Below are positions 8,311 through 16,185 of a stretch of DNA of 64,000 bases, one piece after another (the stretch's first letter is position 1; every line of letters begins with the position of its first letter). The notes beneath the pieces were generated by a model, which searched no databases, was not told the DNA's origin, and saw nothing but the letters and a program-made list of their open reading frames with translations. Source of the stretch: UBA1845 sp002338715. GTDB taxonomy: Bacteria; Planctomycetota; Phycisphaerae; UBA1845. Location: positions 5,587-69,586 of the forward strand of contig DAORAL010000029.1 of the NCBI GenBank assembly GCA_035344155.1. The letters run 5' to 3'. A program made the position numbers and the translations under genes.

Positions 8311-8382
8311 CTCCCCGAGTAGGACTCGAACCTACAACCTAGCGGTTAACAGCCGCTCGCTCTACCATTGAGCTATCGGGGA
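8311..8382 (-). tRNA. tRNA-Asn (GTT)
   Basis: The 72 nt fold into a standard cloverleaf. The acceptor stem is TCCCCGA paired with TCGGGGA, the anticodon loop contains GTT (ctGTTaa), and the T arm reads GGTTCGAGTCC. The discriminator base is G, as usual for bacterial tRNA-Asn; CCA is not encoded. Its 3' end faces the recombinase-bearing element, so the gene may mark or lie next to the integration site. Confidence 0.95.
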
Positions 8383-8555
8383 TTCTTGGGCTTTTTGCGG
8401 CTGCCCAAGCGTATTTAATTATCATCTTCGGGCCGCAAGTCAAGGGCTTGGATTGGCGGCTCTTGGCTTGGGCGACGATGACTGCGATTTGCCTTGCGAT
8501 GGGGCGATGATTATCGAACTTGGGCTCGGCAGAATCGCTTGCTTTCCTGGCACAA

Positions 8556-8597
8556 TCGGTCCGCTATTGGCCTTGATTCTCTGCAATAGCGGACCGA
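8556..8597. repeat. Perfect 13-bp inverted repeat downstream of the peroxidase gene
   Basis: TCGGTCCGCTATT (8556-8568) and AATAGCGGACCGA (8585-8597) are exact reverse complements separated by 16 nt. The structure starts 7 bp beyond the stop of the cytochrome c peroxidase gene on the minus strand. No T-tract follows on either strand, so it is more likely an mRNA 3'-end stem or a protein-binding site than a classic intrinsic terminator. Confidence 0.6.
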
Positions 8598-8603
8598 GTT
8601 CTG

Positions 8604-9695
8604 CTATTTTGGGAAGGCCTTGGGTGCGGTGTCCATGTAACCCTCACCGTCCAGCGCTTCCATGAATTTCACGAGAAGGTCGACTTCCTCATCCGTCAGA
8701 TTCAGCTTCTTGATCTTCGTCGACAGATGCGGGTTGGCATTACCGCCCTTGTTGTAATGCTCGACGACTTCCTTCAGCGTCTTGATCGATCCGTCGTGCA
8801 TGTAGGGCGGGTGCTTGGTGACGTCACGCAGTGATGGCGTCTTAAATGCGCCCTTGTCTTCTTCCTTCTTGGAAACTTCATAACGACCGATGTCGGCGAG
8901 TTTCTTCTCGGCTTCATTCCAGCCGATCCCGAGATTGTGGAACAGGCTGTCGGTGAAGTTCTGACCGAGATGGCATTGGTTGCACTCGGCTTTACCGTTA
9001 AAGAGTTCGAAGCCCTTCTTGATGATGGCGTCTTGTTCGCTTTCTTTGTAACCATCTTCAAAGCGGTTTTCCTGCCACTTGTCGAACGCGCTGTTGCCGC
9101 TCATGCGGGTGCGCTCGTAGTCGGCGATGGCCTTGGCCACCCGTTCCTTATTGATTTCCGGCGTGCCGAATGCTTCCTTAAAGTACGCCGCATACGGTTT
9201 GATTTCGTTGAGCGAGTCGATCATCTTCTCGACCGTGTTGCCCATTTCGATCGGGTTGGCCACCGGTCCCAACGCCTGCTCTTCAAGCGAGCCAGCCCGT
9301 CCGTCCCAGAAGAAGTGCGGGTAGATCGTCCACGCCTGGTTGAGGAACGAGGGGGCTTTGCGTGCGCCCTTTTGGCCGTGGATGCCGGTCGATACGGGGG
9401 TCCGTTCCGAGAACGCATGCTCGGGAACGTGGCAGGTTGCGCATGAGACGGTGCCGTCGGCTGACAACCGCGTGTCGTAGTAGAGCCAGCGACCCAGCCG
9501 GACGGTTTCGGGCGTCGGCGGTTTGGGGAGCGATTCAAAAGTCGAGTCGATACCGAGCGGCGGCTTTGGAAGCGGTTTGAGCGGGTTTTCCTTTTCCCAA
9601 GCCGGTGGGGTGGTGGTTTCCTTTTCGTCTGCGTTTGCGGACGTGCAAAGCGGCAAGCACGCCACGATGGCCAATACAAACAGTTGCCTTTTCAC
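8604..9695 (-). CDS. Di-heme cytochrome c peroxidase (CcpA/MauG family)
   Basis: A 363-aa exported protein with a signal peptide (residues 1-23, hydrophobic core LFVLAIVACLPLC). Two c-type heme motifs are present: CATCH (Cys85, Cys88, His89) and CNQCH (Cys238, Cys241, His242). Family motifs include LGRWLYYDTRLSADG and a C-terminal TPSLRDVTKHPPYMHDGS. These periplasmic enzymes reduce hydrogen peroxide with electrons from small cytochromes; MauG-like members oxidise protein side chains instead, which cannot be ruled out. The start is a GTG at 9695 with AGGAG 8 nt upstream. The longer reading to 10082 has no signal peptide at its front and is rejected. It is transcribed alone, divergent from the kinase gene. 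Confidence 0.93.
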   Translation of the reverse strand: MKRQLFVLAIVACLPLCTSANADEKETTTPPAWEKENPLKPLPKPPLGIDSTFESLPKPPTPETVRLGRWLYYDTRLSADGTVSCATCHVPEHAFSERTPVSTGIHGQKGARKAPSFLNQAWTIYPHFFWDGRAGSLEEQALGPVANPIEMGNTVEKMIDSLNEIKPYAAYFKEAFGTPEINKERVAKAIADYERTRMSGNSAFDKWQENRFEDGYKESEQDAIIKKGFELFNGKAECNQCHLGQNFTDSLFHNLGIGWNEAEKKLADIGRYEVSKKEEDKGAFKTPSLRDVTKHPPYMHDGSIKTLKEVVEHYNKGGNANPHLSTKIKKLNLTDEEVDLLVKFMEALDGEGYMDTAPKAFPK

Positions 9696-10097
9696 TTCAA
9701 CAACTCCTTTCGGAATGACTGCGGACCCGTGACTGCGGGTCGATACTTTGGTGCACAAACAATCGACGCGTGACGGTGGTGAACTTGGGGGCCAAGCATA
9801 ACGGTTCGGATTTGCCTCGGAGTTCGATCTGCAAATCCTGTTCACCCGTTTTTGCCTGAAATCCCCACGCTCGAAGCCGGTACCACGCACTGACACGCTT
9901 CGATTCAGCGTCCGGTCATCGACTGATCCGGTCGCAGAAGAACATCTTCTATTGAACAATTCTACCCGTTGCGTCCAACCCGCCAAGTGGTCGATTGACG
10001 CAAAGTGCGATTTGACTGAGTATTGGCAAATCGCGGATCGCGATGGCCAACGCGCGTGCCCGAATGCCGCGCCAACCACCACTTGGAGGAGCAGATT
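9696..10097. other. Intergenic region between divergent genes
   Basis: These 402 bp separate the minus-strand peroxidase gene from the plus-strand kinase gene and must hold both promoters. I see the two Shine-Dalgarno sites at its ends but no clear promoter hexamer pair, no ORF with protein-like composition, and no RNA gene. Confidence 0.4.
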
Positions 10098-10796
10098 TTG
10101 TCGATGTCCCTAAGCGATTTTGACGATCTGGACGCCGCCTTTCGAATCAAAGGCGAGCCGATGCAGACGCATCAGGGGCGAAGCGTGACCCGCTTGACGG
10201 TGGACGGTCAGACCCATTTCCTCAAGCGATTCTGGTTGACGCCGACGCAGATTTTCCGCCGGTTCGTTGTGCAGGGGATGCATGAGTTGGCCATGATCGA
10301 CTGGCTCAATTCAAATAATTTCACAGGGCCTGAGGTTGTGGCGCGGGGGGCTGAAAAGCGTCTGGGGGTCTGGCGGCGGATGATGTTTTTGATGCGTGAG
10401 GCGAACGACGAATTGCCGCTGGAACGATTTTGCCGCAAGTTTCCGGAGCGGCGCGATGGCGTGCTGGAAAGCCTAGCTGACCATACCGCCCGCTTGCATG
10501 ATGCCGGGTTTTATCATCGCGATTATTCGGAGCGGCACATCTTCGTTCGGTGCGACGATGGGGCGTATACGTTTCGACAGATAGATCTGGAACGTGCCAC
10601 GGTGGGTCCAAGGCGGGAGGCGAAAGCCGCGGCTGACTTGAAGACGCTGTCGTGTTCGATCGCCGACCCGGAGCTAGCCGGTGCCATCGAAGGTGCGTTT
10701 CTTGCGGTGTATCTGGCGAAGCGTGGGACGCTGGAGTCGGGCGAGTCCTTTCGCGAATTATTGGCCAACGCGGTTGCGACCAAGAGCTTTGAATAG
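10098..10796 (+). CDS. Lipopolysaccharide kinase (Kdo/WaaP family)
   Basis: About 232 aa with the protein-kinase-like fold of the Kdo/WaaP family, which phosphorylates sugars of the LPS inner core on the cytoplasmic side. Visible features are a Lys-bearing beta strand (THFLKRFW, about residue 45), the catalytic loop HDAGFYHRDYSERHIF (about 140-155, catalytic Asp in HRD) and the metal-binding RQIDLERA (Asp near 173). GGAGGAG lies 6 nt before a TTG at 10098; an ATG two codons later (10104) is an alternative start. The presence of lpxA, lpxC and lpxD elsewhere in the window fits an LPS role. The sugar substrate is not determined; a different small-molecule kinase activity is possible. Confidence 0.8.
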   Translation: MSMSLSDFDDLDAAFRIKGEPMQTHQGRSVTRLTVDGQTHFLKRFWLTPTQIFRRFVVQGMHELAMIDWLNSNNFTGPEVVARGAEKRLGVWRRMMFLMREANDELPLERFCRKFPERRDGVLESLADHTARLHDAGFYHRDYSERHIFVRCDDGAYTFRQIDLERATVGPRREAKAAADLKTLSCSIADPELAGAIEGAFLAVYLAKRGTLESGESFRELLANAVATKSFE

Positions 10797-10841
10797 CCGA
10801 TACGGCGTCGCAATCGCGGCATGACACCCGGCCACGCTAAA

Positions 10842-10870
10842 TTGGGCAGGTTGGATTGTCGACGTATAAT
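10842..10870 (+). promoter_or_regulatory. Promoter for larE, probably leaderless
   Basis: TTGGGC (10842-10847), a 17-nt spacer and a perfect TATAAT (10865-10870). The ATG of larE begins 5 nt after the -10 box, about where transcription should start. No Shine-Dalgarno sequence precedes that ATG, so the mRNA is predicted to be leaderless. Confidence 0.65.
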
Positions 10871-10875
10871 CCGGC

Positions 10876-11751
10876 ATGGAAATTCCTCAATCGGATCCCA
10901 CAACGTTGATCGACGAGCCGTTGCTAAGCAAGTTGAACCAGGTGCGCGAATCGCTGCGGGCGATGAAATCGGTGGCCGTGGCGTTTTCTGCCGGCGCCGA
11001 TTCGACGTTCGTGCTGCGCGTCGCGGTGGATGTGCTTGGGCGGGATAATGTGTTGGCGGTCACGGGTCGAAGTGCCAGCGTGCCCGAAGCCGAACTTGCG
11101 GATGCAGCCCGTCTCGCTGAAATCATCGGGGCCCGTCATGCGTTCATCGATACCGATGAATTCACCAAGGAAGCGTACACGTCCAATCCGACCAATCGCT
11201 GCTACCACTGCAAGACGACGTTGTACACACACATGGATCGGGTGATCGAAACCGAAGGGATCGAGCGCATCGTCAACGGTACGAATGTCGATGACCTCGG
11301 TGATTATCGTCCCGGGTTGCAAGCCGCTTCGGAACACGTTGTGGCGTCTCCCGTGGCTGATGCGGGTATCACAAAGGCTGAACTCCGCGTGCTTTCTGAA
11401 TATCTCGGCCTGCCAACCTTCGACAAGCCAGCCAGTCCGTGCTTATCGAGTCGCGTGCCTTATGGACAGGAAGTGACCCGTGAAAAATTGCAGGTGATCG
11501 ATCGCGGGGAACAGTTTATCAAACGCGAATTTGGCCTTCGCGAGTGCCGCGTGCGTCATCATGGCGAATTTGTGCGGATCGAAGTGCCAATTAATGGCAT
11601 TGAAGCGGTGGGGACGCCGTCTGCGCAAGGTAAGTTGCAGGCGTTTTTTGAATCGCTGGGAATTGATCGCGTTGAAATCGACCCACGCGGGTTTCGCAGT
11701 GGTTCGCTCAATGAAGTGATTGCGTTTGGAAAACAGCAGTTCGGATCGTAA
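10876..11751 (+). CDS. larE: LarE-type ATP-dependent sulfur transferase
   Basis: A 291-aa PP-loop enzyme of the LarE family. LarE adenylates and thiolates a nicotinate-derived precursor while making the nickel-pincer cofactor of lactate racemase and relatives. The PP-loop is SAGADS at 38-43. Cys109 and Cys112 lie in RCYHCK, and Cys189 in SPCLSSR. LarE proteins with only the last Cys sacrifice its sulfur; those with three Cys bind a [4Fe-4S] cluster that can carry sulfide, so this one is probably the reusable type. No larB, larC or larA is in the window, so the cofactor pathway must be completed elsewhere, or this LarE-like protein has another substrate. A stem-loop follows the stop. Confidence 0.85.
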   Translation: MEIPQSDPTTLIDEPLLSKLNQVRESLRAMKSVAVAFSAGADSTFVLRVAVDVLGRDNVLAVTGRSASVPEAELADAARLAEIIGARHAFIDTDEFTKEAYTSNPTNRCYHCKTTLYTHMDRVIETEGIERIVNGTNVDDLGDYRPGLQAASEHVVASPVADAGITKAELRVLSEYLGLPTFDKPASPCLSSRVPYGQEVTREKLQVIDRGEQFIKREFGLRECRVRHHGEFVRIEVPINGIEAVGTPSAQGKLQAFFESLGIDRVEIDPRGFRSGSLNEVIAFGKQQFGS

Positions 11752-12494
11752 AGGCTTGATTGCACGAACGACTCTGCGCAAATAAGCGGATCAGTGGGCG
11801 AAGATGCGTACGACGACACCATCGCCCACTGTCCTACTTCCCGCCCCTCGTAGCTCGCTTCCCCAACTCGTATGCGGTGTTCGTACTGACGCTGCATCGT
11901 AACCGCCCAGCGTGATTCACCTTCGAGTCGACAACCGTCTCACAAAAGACTTATGTCAACTCGACCGGTGAATCTCGCAGGACGATTCGCCCCTTTCCCA
12001 AACGAAACGGTTTCGACTTCGAGAATCCGTTTCCTTGACCGGAAAGCACCCTCATTGCATGATTTTTTGAAGGGATCGTTGAATCTGTAATTTGCAACTC
12101 AGCCGATGCTGCCTGCCGTCACGTCGCGCGCACAATCATGCGCTTCAGATCAAACATTCCAAGTAGATTTCAAGACCCCTGGCTGGGTGGAGTACAGAGC
12201 GAGGTCCGCCAACCCCGCAGTCAAAAGATTATTCTCGGGCATTCGCAAAAGGCAAGCATTGCTGAACAACTAATTGAATCTTGCGACCGTGATTGAATGG
12301 CGCACCGGCGACATCGTTGTGTCCGATTTGTTTCTGCGATTCCGGGTTGGCGAAAGTGGAGTCCGGAAGAGTCGTTCGACGTTTCTTGGGAGCGGGTTTG
12401 ACGGTCGCAGCGGCTGACGCATTCTGGAAATGAACCACAACGCCAGGTCGAGAAACCAATCGCTACTGGTACTGACGCAATCTGGCACTTTTTT
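11752..12494. other. 743-bp intergenic stretch between larE and the LptC-like gene
   Basis: No gene is supported. The first part holds the post-larE stem-loop (11792-11831). A near-perfect palindrome, CGAAAC-G-GTTTCG, lies at 12003-12015. Two short overlapping minus-strand ORFs (12229-12459 and 12270-12488) have no recognisable motif and no good ribosome site. The genes on either side converge here, so long 3' regions are expected. Confidence 0.4.
11792..11831 (+). terminator. Stem-loop after larE
   Basis: CAGTGGGCGA (11792-11801) pairs perfectly with TCGCCCACTG (11822-11831) across a 20-nt loop, 41 bp after the larE stop. A T-run does not follow, so it may stabilise the mRNA 3' end or act as a factor-dependent terminator rather than a canonical intrinsic one. 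Confidence 0.45.
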
Positions 12495-15400
12495 TTAGTT
12501 CATGCGGCCATAGGAGTTCTGCGCACGCACAATGTTGGTGCGTCGATCCCATTCGAATCGCGGGCCTGTCTGACTTCTGAAGTGTCCACGCTCGTCAAAC
12601 AGTTGCGCGGGTTCATCCTTCGTGCCGATGATTTGAAGGATGTTGTCATCGAGAGAGTAGGTGATCTGCTGGGCGAGTGCGGAGATGCCCGAGTCAACAA
12701 AATAAACCTGCCCCGAAGCATTGAACGATTGCACTTCGGTACCGCTAAGGCGACTGGCACCGACGCGATTGTCGTTGGCAGTGCGAATGAATTGCACGAC
12801 CAGCGATTGTGCGTCGAGCGTCGCGACCCGACCTTCGCTCAGGCTGGCGGCTTCACGTTGCCCGAGGATTTCAGCCGCCATCTTCATCTTGCCGCCCGAA
12901 CGATGAACGAGTTGCACGTCTTTGTCGAGCTGGGCGATGTTGACGTCGTAACGGTAGTGCATCGTGTTCTTCCAGCCCAGGTACGTCTGCGAGGGCTCGT
13001 CCCGAGACGCCGCACCGAAAGGCGTCGCGCCGCCGGAATTGGACTTTTTGGCGCCCGATTGCGTCGACGAACTTGGCGGTCGGTAGTCCTCGATGAGCAT
13101 GTTGCCGCTACCGTCGACATGCACGAATTTCTTCAGCAAGTCGATCGACATCGACGGGCCTTTCATCTGGACGCGGCTCTTGAGTCGTTTCGAATCCTTG
13201 CGCAAGTTGCGATTCTCGGCGACGACATGACCGGTGGCTTGGATGAAGATCGGGTCCTTGTTGAACGACGGGCCGGAGATCTTGAACTTGGCCTGCTTGT
13301 CCGATTGTCCCGACGCCGAGTTGACCAATGGCGTGAAGATCCACCACTTGGATTGTTTCTTGTCGGTCGCCGCGACCTGTGCGTCTTTCGTCTGAGCTTT
13401 CACCGCATCGACAAAGTCCACGCGGAGTTCATCGCAATCGTAAGTGCTCGTGTCGGTTGAGACGTGGACTTTCTTCTTGAAATTCGCGACGTTCTGCTTG
13501 CCCTTAAAGTCCATCTGCTCCTGCCACATGATTCGGACCAGCGTCGGTGTGTCGAGTTCACTACCGTCAAAGTCGCGATCGGCGAGGAACGTCATCTTGC
13601 CGCTGCCGTCCACCTTGGCCGACTGCTGCGTGGCGCTGAAGACAATGTCGGTGGGGGCTGCGATGGAAAATTCGCCGATGCCGACGAAGGCGTCGCGACC
13701 ACTCTCAGGTGTAACAACGCCTGATTCAATTTGCTGACCATCTTCAAACCGGCAATTCAACTTACCGCAGTCCACTTCCAATTCTTGAACAGGGTCGCGA
13801 AGCGCCACCGCGCCATCCGCGAAGATACTGGCCAACCCGACGCGGTATTTGCGGGTCGCGTTGTATTTTTTCTCTTCGAGCGCCCAATCGATCTTGCTGA
13901 GATCGAGACCCCGATCAACCGCATACTTGCGGGCCTTGGCGATTTCGAATACCGGCTTGGGCACTTCATAAGACTTCAGGTCGGCGATGAGTTCCTTTGA
14001 CGCATTGATGAAACGCTCGCCCTGCGAGACGGTGACGTCTTCCAGCGCATGGGCCCGCACGGGATAAATCTCACCGCGTTCATCGAGGGCGAAATCAATG
14101 TCGATGCTCTTGCACGCGATCTGCTCGCCGCCTTGTTTCATGTTCACACCGCCGGTGAAGTGAGCGCGGTGCAGCGTTTGAACTGTTTTGGTCTGCGTCT
14201 CGCCGGTGGCCGGATCGGTATGCTTAAATGGCGTCTTGCCAAAAGTCGCATCGACACCGCCTCCGAAATCAACTTCAAAACGGTCGGGCGGCAATTCGCG
14301 ATTGCCCAGCATCGCGGCGAAAAACGATGGCGACGGTTTCTCTTCGCGTTCACTGTCGTCGCCAATTCGGCTTGAGACGAGACGCCCGGGTCCCTTGGCA
14401 TATGCCTCGCCTTTTTGCCGATCAAGCTTGATCTCAACGCCGCGAAGCGAACTGCCTTTTTCCATTTCGACGTAGGCGGGGTGTTCAACCGTCCCGAAGA
14501 GTTCGACGAGCCCGGTTTCATCTTCGTACACCAGCTTGTTGCAGTTGGCCAATCGCTGGTTGTCACGCACTTCGACCTTCTCGCCCGTCGCCAGCACATG
14601 CATCCTCCGCAGGTCGGGCGGAATGTCTTCAGTTGGCAGTCGGCGGCGCGAGGTGACATGCAACATCCCCGACCAGGTCAGTTTGATCCGCTCATCCTGC
14701 TGGGTGGGCAGACCCGCACCACCGACCATCGCGGTTTCTTCAATTGAATCGGCGACAGGGGGCGCTGTCGCATTCATGTCTCCATTGGACGTTGCATCCG
14801 GCGTTTCCGCGTCAGGCTTTTGGGGCTTTGGGCCTCGGGACTGCTTGGCCAACTCCTTCTCCTGAGCACCGAAGTCAAAGAGAATCTCAAGGCGGTCGGC
14901 CAGCAACTGTCCCGTTTGCTTCGATTCGATGTACCGGCGGATATCCACATCTTTCTCGAAGACTGCGGTGTATTCGTCGGTCGGTTTGCCTTCAGCCGAG
15001 TCGTCCTTGGCGATTTCGATCACTGGCAGATCGGCGTCCTCAGTCCCATTGGTGCCCATTGCTGCCGCAGGTTCAACGGGGGCTGGGGCGTCGGGCACAT
15101 TCGCACTTGCGACTTCCTTATCCGACGTCCCATCGACGACCGGTTCGATTTCATCAGATTCACCAGCCAAACGAACATTGCCGCCAAACCCGCTGACTTC
15201 GATTTCCTTGCCCTCGCGAACGATGAGCTCTTCGATGCGGTTGTCCAGTTCGTTGTAATGCAGCAGCAAGCCAATGCCGGCCAGCTTCGCTTCGATCGAC
15301 TCGATGCTGAAAGAGCGTTCCGTTTGAATCCGCGCGTACTCAAGATCGAACGTGACGTCTTCCATTTCGATTTTGACTTCGCGTTCGTCGTCGATTTTGT

Positions 15401-15959
15401 AACGATCTTCCGGCGGCAGAAGGTCGCGCTGTTCGTCGCTCAATCGGTCGATGATGATTTCAACGTGACCCGAAAGCGTCCCGCGTTTTGGATCGGGATG
15501 ACGCGGGTCGTTGCCCCTGAGCTGCACGAGGCCATGGTCGGCTGACACGCGGACCATCTGACCGTTGGGCGTCCGCAATTGAATCACCGGTTTGACGATT
15601 TCAAACTGGTTGCCCTCAAGCGGTTTCCATTCGTCGGCGTTGAGGCGACCGCGTTTCTTACCGTTGGTCTGGTCGAACAGATCGATGCTGACATTTTGCC
15701 CACCCGAGACTTTGATCTGGGCGTTGCCGACATTCAACCGCGATTTTGCTTCGGGACCGTTGGTCGTTTGATCGTTAGGCGTTGCAGTCTTTTCGCCGGA
15801 TGCGGTGTTCTGCGCGACAGCAGGCGTTGGCGTGGGTTCGGGCGCTTCGGTGATGGGGGCGTTCGGCTGAGTCGATCGATACACCGCAAAGATAACCACG
15901 ACCACGACCAGTGAGGTCACGGCCAGCACGAGTGAGCGGAGCGTTGTATGTGATCGCAT
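12495..15959 (-). CDS. Giant LptC/OstA-like LPS-export protein
   Basis: 1154 aa. A single N-terminal transmembrane anchor (about 7-27, LRSLVLAVTSLVVVVVIFAVY) is followed by a Pro/Thr-rich linker. An LptC-like segment lies at about 75-180 (FEIVKPVIQLRTPNGQMVRV, then GTLSGHVEIII). OstA/LptA-like strand units recur further on, for example near 480-540 (LATGEKVEVRDNQRLANCN) and towards the C-terminus. LptC is the inner-membrane anchored, periplasmic clamp that passes LPS to the LptA bridge; E. coli LptC is only 191 aa. The architecture suggests an LptC-like head fused to an extended beta-jellyroll chain that might span the periplasm by itself. The family call rests on strand patterns and topology, with no strict motif. 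It is transcribed alone against its neighbours. Confidence 0.6.
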   Translation of the reverse strand: MRSHTTLRSLVLAVTSLVVVVVIFAVYRSTQPNAPITEAPEPTPTPAVAQNTASGEKTATPNDQTTNGPEAKSRLNVGNAQIKVSGGQNVSIDLFDQTNGKKRGRLNADEWKPLEGNQFEIVKPVIQLRTPNGQMVRVSADHGLVQLRGNDPRHPDPKRGTLSGHVEIIIDRLSDEQRDLLPPEDRYKIDDEREVKIEMEDVTFDLEYARIQTERSFSIESIEAKLAGIGLLLHYNELDNRIEELIVREGKEIEVSGFGGNVRLAGESDEIEPVVDGTSDKEVASANVPDAPAPVEPAAAMGTNGTEDADLPVIEIAKDDSAEGKPTDEYTAVFEKDVDIRRYIESKQTGQLLADRLEILFDFGAQEKELAKQSRGPKPQKPDAETPDATSNGDMNATAPPVADSIEETAMVGGAGLPTQQDERIKLTWSGMLHVTSRRRLPTEDIPPDLRRMHVLATGEKVEVRDNQRLANCNKLVYEDETGLVELFGTVEHPAYVEMEKGSSLRGVEIKLDRQKGEAYAKGPGRLVSSRIGDDSEREEKPSPSFFAAMLGNRELPPDRFEVDFGGGVDATFGKTPFKHTDPATGETQTKTVQTLHRAHFTGGVNMKQGGEQIACKSIDIDFALDERGEIYPVRAHALEDVTVSQGERFINASKELIADLKSYEVPKPVFEIAKARKYAVDRGLDLSKIDWALEEKKYNATRKYRVGLASIFADGAVALRDPVQELEVDCGKLNCRFEDGQQIESGVVTPESGRDAFVGIGEFSIAAPTDIVFSATQQSAKVDGSGKMTFLADRDFDGSELDTPTLVRIMWQEQMDFKGKQNVANFKKKVHVSTDTSTYDCDELRVDFVDAVKAQTKDAQVAATDKKQSKWWIFTPLVNSASGQSDKQAKFKISGPSFNKDPIFIQATGHVVAENRNLRKDSKRLKSRVQMKGPSMSIDLLKKFVHVDGSGNMLIEDYRPPSSSTQSGAKKSNSGGATPFGAASRDEPSQTYLGWKNTMHYRYDVNIAQLDKDVQLVHRSGGKMKMAAEILGQREAASLSEGRVATLDAQSLVVQFIRTANDNRVGASRLSGTEVQSFNASGQVYFVDSGISALAQQITYSLDDNILQIIGTKDEPAQLFDERGHFRSQTGPRFEWDRRTNIVRAQNSYGRMN

Positions 15960-16169
15960 CAGTCAGCCCCAAGACCCACCGTCAGGTCAACTTGGCCAAG
16001 CCAGTCTGTACTGCCGACCGCCACCCTTCACGAAATCCGGGCAACCGGATTCCAAGGTCGCGGACGGCGGTTTTGCAGTCTCCACAGATAGACCGTGATT
16101 GTATCGGAGCCGGGCAAGTCGGCAAACTGTAAATGCCCGTCCCGGCGTGATTTCCGCAGTTGTTGCCCC

Positions 16170-16185
16170 TACAATCTCCCCCGTG
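16170..16185 (+). promoter_or_regulatory. -10 element abutting the desulfurase start
   Basis: TACAAT at 16170-16175 lies 7-10 nt before the GTG (16183) and ATG (16186) start candidates. There is no Shine-Dalgarno sequence, consistent with a second leaderless mRNA. The -35 region (16147-16152) is poor, so confidence is limited. Confidence 0.35.

Noticed and set aside
12229..12488. Two short overlapping minus-strand ORFs in the larE-LptC gap
   Set aside because: No family likeness, no good ribosome site, and the frames compete with each other. Real small genes cannot be excluded but are not supported.
12582..13460. Plus-strand 292-codon ORF opposite the LptC-like gene
   Set aside because: The Arg/Leu-rich antisense composition and lack of a Shine-Dalgarno indicate a shadow of the large minus-strand gene.
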